This document shows positions 15,869-23,869 of a stretch of DNA of 43,631 nt, piece after piece. How positions within the stretch are numbered: the first letter of the stretch is position 1; every line of letters starts with the position of its first letter. Position numbers and translations under genes: made by a program. This stretch comes from Synechococcus sp. Cruz-7E5 (GTDB lineage Bacteria > Cyanobacteriota > Cyanobacteriia > PCC-6307 > Cyanobiaceae), in contig NZ_JAGQCE010000019.1 in the NCBI RefSeq assembly GCF_024345995.1, forward strand, positions 1-43,631. The letters are read 5' to 3'. The notes under the pieces were generated by a model. That model saw nothing but the letters and a program-made list of their open reading frames with translations. It had not been told where the DNA came from and ran no database searches.

Positions 15869-16315
15869 ATGGGACGTTGGCTTGAGCACAGTGTGACCAC
15901 GGAGATCAAGGCTCCGGTGGAGCGGGTCTGGGAGGTCTGGAGCGATCTGGAGGCGATGCCGCGCTGGATGCGCTGGATCGAGTCAGTGGTCACCCTTGAT
16001 GACCCCGATCTCACCGACTGGACCCTGGCGGCCCAGGGATTTCGCTTCCACTGGAAGGCCCGTATCTCCCACCGGATCGAAGCCCAGCAATTGCACTGGG
16101 AGTCGGTGGGGGGTCTGCCCACCAAGGGGGCCGTGCGGTTCTACCCCCAGTCCGAGAGGCTGACGATTGTCCGGCTGACTGTCAGCTATGAGCTGCCGGG
16201 AATCCTTGCGCCCCTCATGGAACCGACCATCCTTGGAGGAATCGTCACCCGGGAACTCCAGGCCAACCTGGATCGCTTCCGGGACCTTGTGGAGCAGGAG
16301 CATGGCCAGAGCTGA
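15869..16315 (+). CDS. SRPBCC/START-like (cyclase/dehydrase) family protein
   Basis: A 148-residue protein of the SRPBCC fold, which binds hydrophobic ligands in a deep cavity. The start HSVTTEIKAPVERVWEVWSD is the typical first beta-strand and helix, with PRWMRWIESV next. A long amphipathic helix (ILGGIVTRELQANLDRFRDL) closes the fold at the C-terminus. It lies 5 bases after zds and is probably translated with it, so a role in carotenoid or other lipid handling is a reasonable inference, but no catalytic residues can be named. The 3' end overlaps the start of the next gene by 14 bases. Confidence 0.88.
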   Translation: MGRWLEHSVTTEIKAPVERVWEVWSDLEAMPRWMRWIESVVTLDDPDLTDWTLAAQGFRFHWKARISHRIEAQQLHWESVGGLPTKGAVRFYPQSERLTIVRLTVSYELPGILAPLMEPTILGGIVTRELQANLDRFRDLVEQEHGQS

Positions 16316-16889
16316 GCGGCATCAACCCGGCATGAACCAGGCGAGAACCGTGACGGGTCTCGCCCTGCTGCCGCTCCTGCTCGCTGGTGGCCTGGTGGGC
16401 TGTGGAGGCACACCTCCTGCCGATCTTGGTGCGGTGGCCCCTCCGGCCCCCGCTGCACCCGGGGCAGCCCCCACCGCACCCAGCAAACCCGCACCGTCGT
16501 CAGCCGCCATTGCCGAAGCAGGCTTCACCCCGCTGCCCACGGTCCAGCAGGTTGAGGCTGCGATGCCCCCAGGCCGGCTCGACCCCTTCGCGCCACTGGC
16601 GGTCACCAGGGTCACCGGTAAACCACGGGCCATCGTGGTCCAACCTCCGCTCACCCTCCCCGATGGTTTCCGTTTTCAGGGCGTGATCACCAGCGGCGGC
16701 CGCCCCATGGCTCTCGTCCAGTTCGGCGGTCAGAGCGGTTCCCTGGCGGTTGGTGATGCAGGCGGCCGCACCACAGACCTCCTGCCCGAGGCCTGGGGTG
16801 TGGCCTCGATCGATGTGCTGCGCGGCCGCCTGACCCTTGTGAGCCGTCAGGGCCAGGCCAAGGGCCAGGTGGTGATCGCCGAGCTCTAG
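16302..16889 (+). CDS. Lipoprotein with PilP-like C-terminal part, function unknown
   Basis: A protein of about 195 residues. The sequence MNQARTVTGLALLPLLLAGG followed by LVGCGG is a lipoprotein signal with its lipobox Cys. After it comes a Pro/Ala-rich linker of about 45 residues and then a domain with RLDPFAPLAV, FRFQGVITSGGRPMALVQFG and SLAVGDAGG, reminiscent of the PilP-type beta fold of pilus assembly lipoproteins. This resemblance is by eye only. ATG 16302 has GGAG 7 bases upstream and overlaps the SRPBCC gene; ATG 16332 gives a more standard signal length. Its TAG is shared with the convergent hemD stop in the palindrome CTAG at 16886-16889. Confidence 0.75.
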   Translation: MARAERHQPGMNQARTVTGLALLPLLLAGGLVGCGGTPPADLGAVAPPAPAAPGAAPTAPSKPAPSSAAIAEAGFTPLPTVQQVEAAMPPGRLDPFAPLAVTRVTGKPRAIVVQPPLTLPDGFRFQGVITSGGRPMALVQFGGQSGSLAVGDAGGRTTDLLPEAWGVASIDVLRGRLTLVSRQGQAKGQVVIAEL

Positions 16890-17683
16890 GGACCTCCAAG
16901 GACGCGGCCGCAGGCCGCCATCAGCCCGTCCAGGTCATGGGGGTCGGCTTCTGCGTCCACCCGTCCAAGCAGCTCCCTGCAGGCGGTGCTGGTCTGGGGA
17001 CCGATCGACACCAGGGCCACGGAGTCCAGCCGTTCGCGCCAGCCCTCCTTCAGGTCCTGCTGAAGCAGCTGCACGGTGTGGAGCACGGTCTTGCCGCTGG
17101 TGAAGGTGATGGCGTCCACCTGGCCTTGGCGCAGGGCAGCGGCGGTGGCCAGGGGGAGATGGGGCGGACAGCGGGACTCGTAGGCGGCGGCCTCCACCAC
17201 CCGCGTGCCGGCTTCGGCGAAGGCTTCCGCCAGCAGAGTGCGTCCACCGCTCTGGACCCTGGGCAGCAGCAGGCGCTGCCCCCAGCCGGAGACAGGGAAA
17301 TGTTCGATCAGGCTGTCGGCCACAAAGCTGGGAGGCACGAAATCGGCGGGGGCGCCCAGCTGCTCCAGTCGGGCTGCGGTCTTGCGGCCAACCGCCGCGA
17401 TCTTGAGGCCGCGGGGGCGATCACTGAGGTTGCGCCCGATCCGCTGCAGCCGCTGTTCCACCGCCTCCACTCCGTTGACGCTGGAGAACACCAGCCAGTG
17501 AAAGCTCTCCAGCTCTTCGAGCGCATCATCCAGGGGCCCCCATTCATCGGGAGGGCCGATCACCAGAGCGGGAAGGTCGAGCACCCGGGCGCCGGCCCGC
17601 TCGAACATCGCGCGAGCTTCGCCAAGCTGCTGCTCGGCCCGCGTCACCGCCACCACCCGACCTGAGAGCACTGCCACCTCCAT
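16886..17683 (-). CDS. hemD: Uroporphyrinogen-III synthase
   Basis: A 265-residue cytoplasmic enzyme that closes hydroxymethylbilane into uroporphyrinogen III, the precursor of haem, chlorophyll and B12. The family is weakly conserved, but the order of features fits: RVVAVTRAEQQLGEARAMFE at the N-terminus, FHWLVFSSVNGVEAVEQRL near 80-100, IAAVGRKTAARLEQLGAPAD, and VDAITFTSGKTVLHTVQLL near 185. ATG 17683 overlaps the upstream stop as TGATG, so translation is coupled to the GT2-TPR gene. The 3' end shares a CTAG with the lipoprotein gene. Confidence 0.9.
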   Translation of the reverse strand: MEVAVLSGRVVAVTRAEQQLGEARAMFERAGARVLDLPALVIGPPDEWGPLDDALEELESFHWLVFSSVNGVEAVEQRLQRIGRNLSDRPRGLKIAAVGRKTAARLEQLGAPADFVPPSFVADSLIEHFPVSGWGQRLLLPRVQSGGRTLLAEAFAEAGTRVVEAAAYESRCPPHLPLATAAALRQGQVDAITFTSGKTVLHTVQLLQQDLKEGWRERLDSVALVSIGPQTSTACRELLGRVDAEADPHDLDGLMAACGRVLGGP

Positions 17684-18891
17684 CAGTCGTCCAGTCTCAC
17701 CATCGCTCCGGCCTGCCGCTGCAATTGCTCGGCGGCACTGGTCTGGCCCTGCTGCCGCAGCAGGGCAATGGCCTGGCGAAAACTGGCGCGGGCAGCACTG
17801 ATGTCGCCCGCCAGCAGCTGGGCCACCGCCCGGTTCTGGTGGGTTTCGGCGTGCTCGGGGGCCAGGCTCACGGCGATGTCGTAGGCCTTGAGGGAGCCGC
17901 GAATGTCGCCGAGGCGGCGGCGGATCAGGCCGAGGTTGTACCAGCCCAGAGCCAGCTCGGGTGCCCCGCGCGTGACGGCTTCCGCCAGCTGGGCAGCCTC
18001 TTCTGAGGCGCCCTCCTGTAGCTGCAGTGCCGCCAGGTTCAGCCGTGCCGCGACCTGCAGTCGTGGATCGAGAGGCAGCGCCAGGGCCTCCCGGTACAGG
18101 GCGGCGGCCCTGGCGGGATGGCGGCTGGCCTCGGCCATCGCCAGGTGCAGCAGCAGTTCAAAGCGTTCGGGGTGGGCTCCGGGGGGGCAGCCAGCCAGCC
18201 CGGCCCTGAGCAGGGCAATCCCACGCTTCACCCGCCCCTCGCTGATCTCCAGGCCACCGAGTTTGGCGCTGGCGTAGGCATTGCCGGGGTGCTCCAGCAG
18301 CTCCTGCTCCATGGCCCGTCGCAGCTGCCGCGCCTTGCGTCCATCGGCAAGCCGTTCCGGCCGGTAGCCCTCATGGAGGATCGCCGGCTGGGGGCAGTCC
18401 ACCACTTTCCAGCGGGTCTCCCTTGCCATCAGCTCGGCCACGCTGTCATCCACCATCGCGTGATAGGGGCGGCTCCAGCGGATCTGGGGGTGACGCCGGA
18501 ACAGACGACTGACGCTGGAGTAAGGCGACTGCAGCGCGCCCACCTCCTGGCGCAGCAGGTTGATCAGCAGCGTGTCGGGATCGGCCATCAACGTGCGCAA
18601 TGGTTCACGGGCCTCCTCCAGCAGCTGCTCATCGGCATCAAGCACCAGCACCCAGGTGCCCCGGACCCACTCCAGGGCCCGGTTGCGGGCGGGGGCGAAA
18701 TCCCCGGGCCAGGCGATGCGCTCCACCCGGGCGCCATGGCCTTCAGCCACCGCCACCGTGTCGTCGCTGGAGCCGGTGTCCACCACCACCAGCTCATCGG
18801 CGAAGCCCGCCACCGATTCAAGGCAGCGGCCGAGACGCTCGGCCTCGTTGCGCACGATCATCGACAGGCTGAGCACGGCGGCGGCCCGCAT
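17683..18891 (-). CDS. Family 2 glycosyltransferase with TPR C-terminal region
   Basis: A 402-residue protein. The N-terminal half is a GT-A glycosyltransferase of family 2: LSLSMIVRNEAERLGRCLES, then DELVVVDTGSSDDTVAVAE, with LVLDADEQL as the metal-binding DxD. The C-terminal half is made of TPR-like helix pairs (ELALGWYNLGLIRRRLGDIR, LKAYDIAVSLAPEHAETHQN). Proteins of this layout often glycosylate proteins or surface sugars; the acceptor is unknown. It is coupled by TGATG to hemD and starts 50 bases after the nagZ-like gene. Confidence 0.9.
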   Translation of the reverse strand: MRAAAVLSLSMIVRNEAERLGRCLESVAGFADELVVVDTGSSDDTVAVAEGHGARVERIAWPGDFAPARNRALEWVRGTWVLVLDADEQLLEEAREPLRTLMADPDTLLINLLRQEVGALQSPYSSVSRLFRRHPQIRWSRPYHAMVDDSVAELMARETRWKVVDCPQPAILHEGYRPERLADGRKARQLRRAMEQELLEHPGNAYASAKLGGLEISEGRVKRGIALLRAGLAGCPPGAHPERFELLLHLAMAEASRHPARAAALYREALALPLDPRLQVAARLNLAALQLQEGASEEAAQLAEAVTRGAPELALGWYNLGLIRRRLGDIRGSLKAYDIAVSLAPEHAETHQNRAVAQLLAGDISAARASFRQAIALLRQQGQTSAAEQLQRQAGAMVRLDD

Positions 18892-18941
18892 CCAGGCGTG
18901 AGGTTAGGGGTGAGAGGTCAGGACTTCAGGCGTGATCGGGC

Positions 18942-20594
18942 TCAGTCGGTGAAGCCGCCCTCGGCTGGGCTGCTGGCGGCCAGGCCGAGCCTTGTGAGCA
19001 GGCCGGCCTGGGCCAGGGGCATCTGGGCGGGGCTGTAGCCCGCGGGAATTCCCCTGGGAAGCAGGGGCTCCAGGGCCTCCCACAGGTAGGGACTGCCCAG
19101 CACGGCGAGGCCCGCCAACCGACCAAGCCGCAGCAGCTGCCGGATCACCGCGGGCCAGGGTTCATCAGCTCCGGCGCTGCCGCGGAAAGGATTGCCGCGC
19201 ACGAACAACTGCAGGAACAACGGCCCATCCGGCAGGCGATACATGGCGAGGGGTGCCTCGGCGTTCCCGCTCCAGGGGCTGGGCCCACGGGCGTCCAGCA
19301 GGCAGCATCGGTAGCCGGCCGCGGCTGGCCGCAACAGGGCCGGCGCCATCGCAGGCAGGAAGGGACAGGCCAGGCTGTTGTCCAGGCGGATCAGGTTGAC
19401 CCCTGGCCCCGGCGGCAGGCCCTGGTGGCCCCGCGTGTTCAGACTCATCTCCACCAGCTCCCGCGCCAGGGCCTGATCCTGCGGAGTCTCCAGCTCGCCC
19501 AGCGCCTCCAGTGGTGCCATGGAGGCGGCCGGGGCCCGGGAGCCTGCGGCGGCCAGGGCCTGCTCGCGCCGCCGCAGGCTCTGGGTCAGCTGCTCCAGCG
19601 GCAGGCGCCGGGTGCTGAAGGCCTCCACCAGGCCGTCGATGGCTGCATCGGCATCGGCGGGCATCAGAATCAGATCCGACCCGGCCTCGAAGGCCAGCAC
19701 GGCGGCCTCCGCTGCGCCCCAGCGCGAGGTGATCGCCTCCATCACCAGGGCGTCAGTGATCACCAGCCCCGTGAATCCCAGCTCGTGCCGCAGCAGCCCC
19801 GTGAGCACGGGCCGCGAAAGGGTGGCCGGCCGCAGCGGATCCAGGGCGTCCAGCTGCAGGTGGGCGGTCATCACCGCCGCGCAGCCGGCGGCCATGGCTG
19901 CCCGGAAGGGGGGCAGCTCGATCGCCTCCAGCCGCTCCCTGCCATGGGGCAATCGGGGCAATTCCAGGTGGGAGTCGTCACTGGTGTCTCCATGACCGGG
20001 GAAGTGCTTGGCGCAGCAGAGCACACCTTCGGCCTGGGCCCCCTCCACGAAGGCCGCCGCCAGTGCCGACGCCGTGGCGGCGGTCTCCCCCCAGGCGCGC
20101 ACGTTGATCACCGGGTTGTCGGGGTTGTTGTTGACATCGCAGACCGGAGCGAGCACACCGTTGAGCCCCAGCAGGCGCGCCTGGCGCCCCGTGCACTGGC
20201 CGTAGCGGCGGGCCAGGGAGAGGGCGCCCTCAGGATCGCTGCAGTGCAGGCGCCCCACCGCAAGGGGCGGTACCAGCCAGCTGGCCCCCTCGAATCGCTG
20301 CCCCACCCCCTCCTCCACATCGGCGCAGATCAGCAGCGGTTGCTCCGACCAGTTCCGCAGTTGTTCGCTGCGCAGGCGAAGCTCGGCGGCACTGCCCCCC
20401 AGCAGGATCACGCCACCCACGCCTTCGGCCAGCAGCCGCTTCAGGGTGGAGTTCTCCAGTTCCCAGAGTGGGTAGCGCCGCTGACCGTCACTCAGGTGGC
20501 CGCTGCCGCGGATCACCAGCAGCCGGGCCACCTGCTGGCGCAGTTCAGCCGCCGGTGGCAGGGGCTCCAGGGTCAGGGGCCGAACCGTCGTCAT
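18942..20594 (-). CDS. Glycoside hydrolase family 3, NagZ-like beta-N-acetylhexosaminidase
   Basis: A 550-residue protein. The N-terminal (beta/alpha)8 barrel carries the family 3 NagZ signature [20 protein letters not shown], in which the flexible loop His-Asp pair acts as the acid/base, and [16 protein letters not shown], whose Asp is the nucleophile. Typical NagZ is about 340 residues; here about 200 extra residues form a second domain, as in longer cyanobacterial members. The expected role is removal of N-acetylglucosamine from peptidoglycan fragments in recycling. No signal peptide is visible. ATG 20594 overlaps the rbfA stop as ATGA. Confidence 0.9.
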   Translation of the reverse strand: MTTVRPLTLEPLPPAAELRQQVARLLVIRGSGHLSDGQRRYPLWELENSTLKRLLAEGVGGVILLGGSAAELRLRSEQLRNWSEQPLLICADVEEGVGQRFEGASWLVPPLAVGRLHCSDPEGALSLARRYGQCTGRQARLLGLNGVLAPVCDVNNNPDNPVINVRAWGETAATASALAAAFVEGAQAEGVLCCAKHFPGHGDTSDDSHLELPRLPHGRERLEAIELPPFRAAMAAGCAAVMTAHLQLDALDPLRPATLSRPVLTGLLRHELGFTGLVITDALVMEAITSRWGAAEAAVLAFEAGSDLILMPADADAAIDGLVEAFSTRRLPLEQLTQSLRRREQALAAAGSRAPAASMAPLEALGELETPQDQALARELVEMSLNTRGHQGLPPGPGVNLIRLDNSLACPFLPAMAPALLRPAAAGYRCCLLDARGPSPWSGNAEAPLAMYRLPDGPLFLQLFVRGNPFRGSAGADEPWPAVIRQLLRLGRLAGLAVLGSPYLWEALEPLLPRGIPAGYSPAQMPLAQAGLLTRLGLAASSPAEGGFTD

Positions 20595-21040
20595 CGCCCG
20601 CTGCCGTGGCCTCCGTCGCCGGCTTCAGCTGTGAGGGGTTCATCAGAGGGGGGAGGCTCATCAATGGCCAGTGCCTCCCGTTGCTGCCGCTCCTCCCCCA
20701 GTTGGCTGAGCAGCCCGAGCACCGCCCCGCCCCGCTCAAGGCCCCGATCGAGCAGGAACTGCACCTCGGGGGTGCGGCGCAGATTCAGCCGCCGTGCCAG
20801 CTCCCCTTTCACGAAGGGAGCCGCCGACTTCAGGCCGGCCAGGGTCGTCCGGCGGTCCTCGTCGCTCCCGAAGACGCTCACGAAAATCTTGCAGTGCTGC
20901 AGATCACCCGCAACTTCCACCTGGGTGACGCTGACCATGCCCAGCGAGACCCGCTCGTCCTTGATGCCGTTCACCAGCAGCTCACTGATCTCCCGGCGAA
21001 TCAGGGAAGCCATCCGCTCGACCCGTCGGCCCTGTGCCAT
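20591..21040 (-). CDS. rbfA: Ribosome-binding factor A
   Basis: A 149-residue protein that assists late maturation of the 30S subunit. The core matches Rbf[41 protein letters not shown] and [18 protein letters not shown]. After about residue 120 there is an acidic, low-complexity tail ending in GDGGHGSGR. The start is ATG 21040; the upstream extension of the frame shadows the DUF751 gene. It lies 2 bases after that gene and overlaps nagZ by ATGA, so the three are one operon. Confidence 0.95.
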   Translation of the reverse strand: MAQGRRVERMASLIRREISELLVNGIKDERVSLGMVSVTQVEVAGDLQHCKIFVSVFGSDEDRRTTLAGLKSAAPFVKGELARRLNLRRTPEVQFLLDRGLERGGAVLGLLSQLGEERQQREALAIDEPPPSDEPLTAEAGDGGHGSGR

Positions 21041-21042
21041 TC

Positions 21043-21249
21043 CTATGCCAGTGGTGCTGGATTCACCATGGCACGCAGCACAAGGCTCAGGCTGATCATT
21101 CCGCTCACCAGGGCCCCCACAAGGGCTACGGCGGTGACCGGGTTGCTGCGCCGTTTTGCCAGGGGTTCGAGCACGGAGTTGAACACACCGAGGCTGAAGG
21201 CCACCAGATAGCGCGGGTAGCGCGTCACGTTGAGGAAGAAGTCCTTCAT
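21043..21249 (-). CDS. DUF751 (Ycf33-like) small membrane protein
   Basis: A 68-residue protein, [20 protein letters not shown] followed by a segment with [20 protein letters not shown]. The opening NVxRYPRYL and the central NPVTA match the small DUF751/Ycf33-like family, which is confined to cyanobacteria and plastids. There are one or two membrane helices, presumably thylakoid or plasma membrane, and the function is unknown. Position next to rbfA is usual for the family. It leads the rbfA-nagZ operon and is divergent from the GST gene. Confidence 0.85.
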   Translation of the reverse strand: MKDFFLNVTRYPRYLVAFSLGVFNSVLEPLAKRRSNPVTAVALVGALVSGMISLSLVLRAMVNPAPLA

Positions 21250-21362
21250 GGCGCAGGCGGGGCAGTGGGTGGCAAGTCGTTGAAAGGCGAGGCAGTGGCG
21301 GGGTGCCGCCCACGCCGGGAGAACATGAGGGCTACTCTGCCGCCCAGAGGACCGTGCCGCCG

Positions 21363-22106
21363 ATGCTCGAGCTCCACCAGTTCCGCCATTCCTCCTTCTG
21401 CGAGAAGGTGAGGTTGATCCTGGCCGCCAAAGGTCTGGAGTATCGCGTCATCGAGGTCACCCCCGGGTTGGGGCAGCTTGAGCTGTTCCGTCTCTCAGGT
21501 CAGCGTCAGGTGCCGGTGCTCGTGGATGGAGCCGAGGTGATCGCCGACTCCAGCTCCATTGCCCAGTACCTGGAGCGCCAGGTGCCCACCCCTCCCCTGA
21601 TTCCCGAGGATCCGGCCGAACGGGCGCGGGTGCTCCTGTTTGAAGACTGGGCCGACACTGCCCTGGCCAGCGGGGTCCGTCAGGCTCTGCTGCAGGCGGC
21701 AAGCTCGGATTCGGTGCTGCGCGGCGCCCTGCTGCCTGAAGCCACCCCTGCGGTGCTGCGCTCGCTGGTGGGGGCCCTGCCCACGGATCTGCTCGCGTCG
21801 CTTGGCGACACCATCGGCCAGACGGAGCGGCGCCAACTGCAGGCGAACCTCGAGCAGCTGGCGGTGCTTCTCGCTCCCGGCCGCTTTCTCGTGGGTGATC
21901 GCCTCTCTCTGGCTGATCTGGCGGTGGCGGCCCAGCTGTCTCTGCTGCTCTTCCCGGCCAGCTCCGGTGCCCCCCTGGCTGGCCGTGGCGTGCCAGGCCT
22001 GGCCGACCATCCTCTGTTCACCAGCCTGTTCGCCTGGAGGGATGGCCTGTACCTCTCCCTCGGCCGTATTGATATCAGCGAGCCGGTTTCCCCCACCACA
22101 CCCTGA
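21363..22106 (+). CDS. Glutathione S-transferase family protein
   Basis: A 247-residue protein with an N-terminal thioredoxin-like GST domain (MLELHQFRHSSFCEKVRLIL, FRLSGQRQVPVLVDGAEVIA and DSSSIAQYLE, the Glu-Ser glutathione-binding turn). An all-helical C-terminal domain follows (FLVGDRLSLADLAVAAQLSL, the conserved N-cap/hydrophobic staple region). The catalytic residue is probably Ser or Cys in the SSFC stretch. A role in detoxification or peroxide defence is inferred from the family. ATG 21363 begins exactly at the domain; the longer open frame from 21303 is unlikely. Confidence 0.9.
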   Translation: MLELHQFRHSSFCEKVRLILAAKGLEYRVIEVTPGLGQLELFRLSGQRQVPVLVDGAEVIADSSSIAQYLERQVPTPPLIPEDPAERARVLLFEDWADTALASGVRQALLQAASSDSVLRGALLPEATPAVLRSLVGALPTDLLASLGDTIGQTERRQLQANLEQLAVLLAPGRFLVGDRLSLADLAVAAQLSLLLFPASSGAPLAGRGVPGLADHPLFTSLFAWRDGLYLSLGRIDISEPVSPTTP

Positions 22107-22115
22107 TCCTGGTAC

Positions 22116-22811
22116 TCAGGGGTTGCGGCTGAGCAGCAACCAGAGGTGATGGCTGTCGACGGCATGGGCCACCAGCCCCTGCTCCGGTGACGGGTAGCTG
22201 GCCTGCCACTGCTCCGCCCGGATCAGTTCGTGGCCAGTAGTGCTGTCCACGAGCCGGTAGCGGCTCAGGGTCTCCACGCGGCTGATCCGGGCTCCCCCGG
22301 GGCCATGCAGCACCTGCAGGGCCAGCTCGTCGCTGAGAAAGCTGTCGCCAAGGGCCACAGCCTCCGAACCACCCTGGCTGCGGCGGCCGATCACGGTGGA
22401 TTCCAGCTCCAGATCACCGCGCAGCAGAGCCAGCTGACGGTTGGGGTTGGCCGGGTCGTTGGCGACCGAGAGCAGCTGACCACCCAGCAGCGCATCGCCC
22501 ACCTGGGTGGCGTTGAAGGCACGATCGCCCACCACTGCCCCTCGGTGATCCATGAGGAAGCGCACCGCGTAGGGCGGGATCGGCGCAGCACTGCCCTCCT
22601 CCAGGCTGTGGACCCACCAGGCCCCGGCGAACCAGTCGGGGTAGCGGAGGTCGCTGCGACCGGGTCGGCTGAGCGGAGCCGGCAGACTCCATTCCGGCCA
22701 GGCCACCAGCCGCCGCTCCAGCGCACCTGGGCCACCGTCGGCCGCCATCGCCTGCCCCGGCCAGAGGGCGATCAGGGCGGCGAGGATGAAGGCGATCCGT
22801 GAGCTGAGCAT
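22116..22811 (-). CDS. Secreted protein, probably DUF6816-like
   Basis: A 231-residue protein with a clear signal peptide (MLSSRIAFILAALIALWPGQ, cleavage after AMA). The mature part has LVAWPEWSLPAPLSRPGRSD followed by LRYPDWFAGAWWV and VRFLMDHRGAVVGDRAFNA, and is rich in beta-strand. I think it belongs to a cyanobacterial and plant lumenal family (DUF6816-like), but I am not certain. It probably acts in the thylakoid lumen or periplasm. Its ATG overlaps that of the divergent crr7-like gene in a CATG (22809-22812), leaving no room for a separate promoter. Confidence 0.75.
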   Translation of the reverse strand: MLSSRIAFILAALIALWPGQAMAADGGPGALERRLVAWPEWSLPAPLSRPGRSDLRYPDWFAGAWWVHSLEEGSAAPIPPYAVRFLMDHRGAVVGDRAFNATQVGDALLGGQLLSVANDPANPNRQLALLRGDLELESTVIGRRSQGGSEAVALGDSFLSDELALQVLHGPGGARISRVETLSRYRLVDSTTGHELIRAEQWQASYPSPEQGLVAHAVDSHHLWLLLSRNP

Positions 22812-23073
22812 GTCCGATCCCCTGCTGAGGGAACTCGATCATTACGTGGTGCTGGAGCCCTCCCGGGGGGAACGCATTCTCTCGGCCGCCGAAACCCTCA
22901 GCTGGCTCACCACCCAGCTCGCTGAACTGGAAGAGCCCCCCGCCGACCTGCGCTCCCTGCCCAGCGACCGTGAACGGGCCGAGCGCCTGCTGGAAACGGC
23001 CTGTGAACTGGAGTTGGAGCCCGGCATGGCTGTTCAGTGGTTTGCCGTGCGCCTGGAGCCCCCGGCCCGTTGA
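22810..23073 (+). CDS. Crr7-like (chlororespiratory reduction 7) protein
   Basis: An 87-residue acidic soluble protein starting MSDPLLRELDHYVVLEPSRG and continuing ERILSAAETLSWLTTQLAEL, ending with FAVRLEPPAR. The YVVLEP ... AAETLSWL pattern and the length resemble Crr7, a factor linked to NDH-1 complex assembly or stability in plants and cyanobacteria. The match is from memory of the family and should be taken as probable. An in-frame ATG at 22786 lies inside the divergent gene. ATG 22810 shares CATG with that gene's start. Confidence 0.68.
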   Translation: MSDPLLRELDHYVVLEPSRGERILSAAETLSWLTTQLAELEEPPADLRSLPSDRERAERLLETACELELEPGMAVQWFAVRLEPPAR

Positions 23074-23151
23074 GGCACGAACGCTTCCCAGGAAGTTTCA
23101 GTGAATATCTGTTTATCCCTCCAGACCTGAGGCCTCCTGCAGATCTGAGGC

Positions 23152-23814
23152 TCAGTCCGGTCCTGTTGTGGCGTTCAGGTTCGCCGCGCTGGCGCCGTTC
23201 ATGTCGATCAGTTCGGCGGGAGCCTGGGGTGGTGCCTCCCGCTGGCGCAGCACCGTCGGGATCGCCTCCAGGACCTGCTGGGCCACTGCCGCGGCCGCCC
23301 GGCCGTCCTGGGGCACCCTCAGGTCGGCCTGGCTGTAGAGGGGCAGGCGTTGGTCCAGCAGCTGGCGTAGCCGCGACTCAGGATCAGCCGTGGTCAACAG
23401 GGGCCGCTGGCCTGGATCGGCTCGGAGGCGCTTCAGCAACAGCTCCGCGGGGGCGTCCAGCCACACCACCAGCCCCTGCCGCATCTGGCCCCAGTTGACG
23501 GGGCGGCTGACCACGCCACCGCCTGTGGCCACCACCAGGGAATGCCAGCAGGCGATCCGGTTGAGCACGGCCGACTCCAGTTCGCGAAAGGCCGCTTCGC
23601 CCTGGTGCTCGAACAGTTCGGGGATGGAGCAGCCGGCGTGCTGCTCGAGCACGCTGTCGGCATCGATGAAGCGATAGCCGAGGGCTTCGGCCAGCGGGCG
23701 CCCCACACTGCTCTTGCCTGCCCCCATCATCCCCACCAGGTAGATGTTGAGGCCCTCCAGGCTCCCCGGCAAATCTGGGGTGAAGCTGGCGGGGGAGGGG
23801 GGTTCAAAGGCCAT
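23152..23814 (-). CDS. aroK: Shikimate kinase
   Basis: A 220-residue enzyme phosphorylating shikimate with ATP in the chorismate pathway. The Walker A loop is in IYLVGMMGAGKSSVGRPLAE, followed by ALGYRFIDADSVLEQHAG (the Asp for shikimate/magnesium), VVATGGGVVSRP (substrate-binding GGG) and a lid region with DPGQRPLL. Usual length is 170-190; here there is a short N-terminal extension and an Ala-rich tail. ATG 23814 is chosen because the upstream part of the frame crosses the probable promoter region of the divergent PTPS gene. Confidence 0.95.
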   Translation of the reverse strand: MAFEPPSPASFTPDLPGSLEGLNIYLVGMMGAGKSSVGRPLAEALGYRFIDADSVLEQHAGCSIPELFEHQGEAAFRELESAVLNRIACWHSLVVATGGGVVSRPVNWGQMRQGLVVWLDAPAELLLKRLRADPGQRPLLTTADPESRLRQLLDQRLPLYSQADLRVPQDGRAAAAVAQQVLEAIPTVLRQREAPPQAPAELIDMNGASAANLNATTGPD

Positions 23815-23869
23815 GGGGGCTGGTCGGCGAAGACTTGGGTCCGGCGTTGCCAGGGGCGGAATCCCTAGG

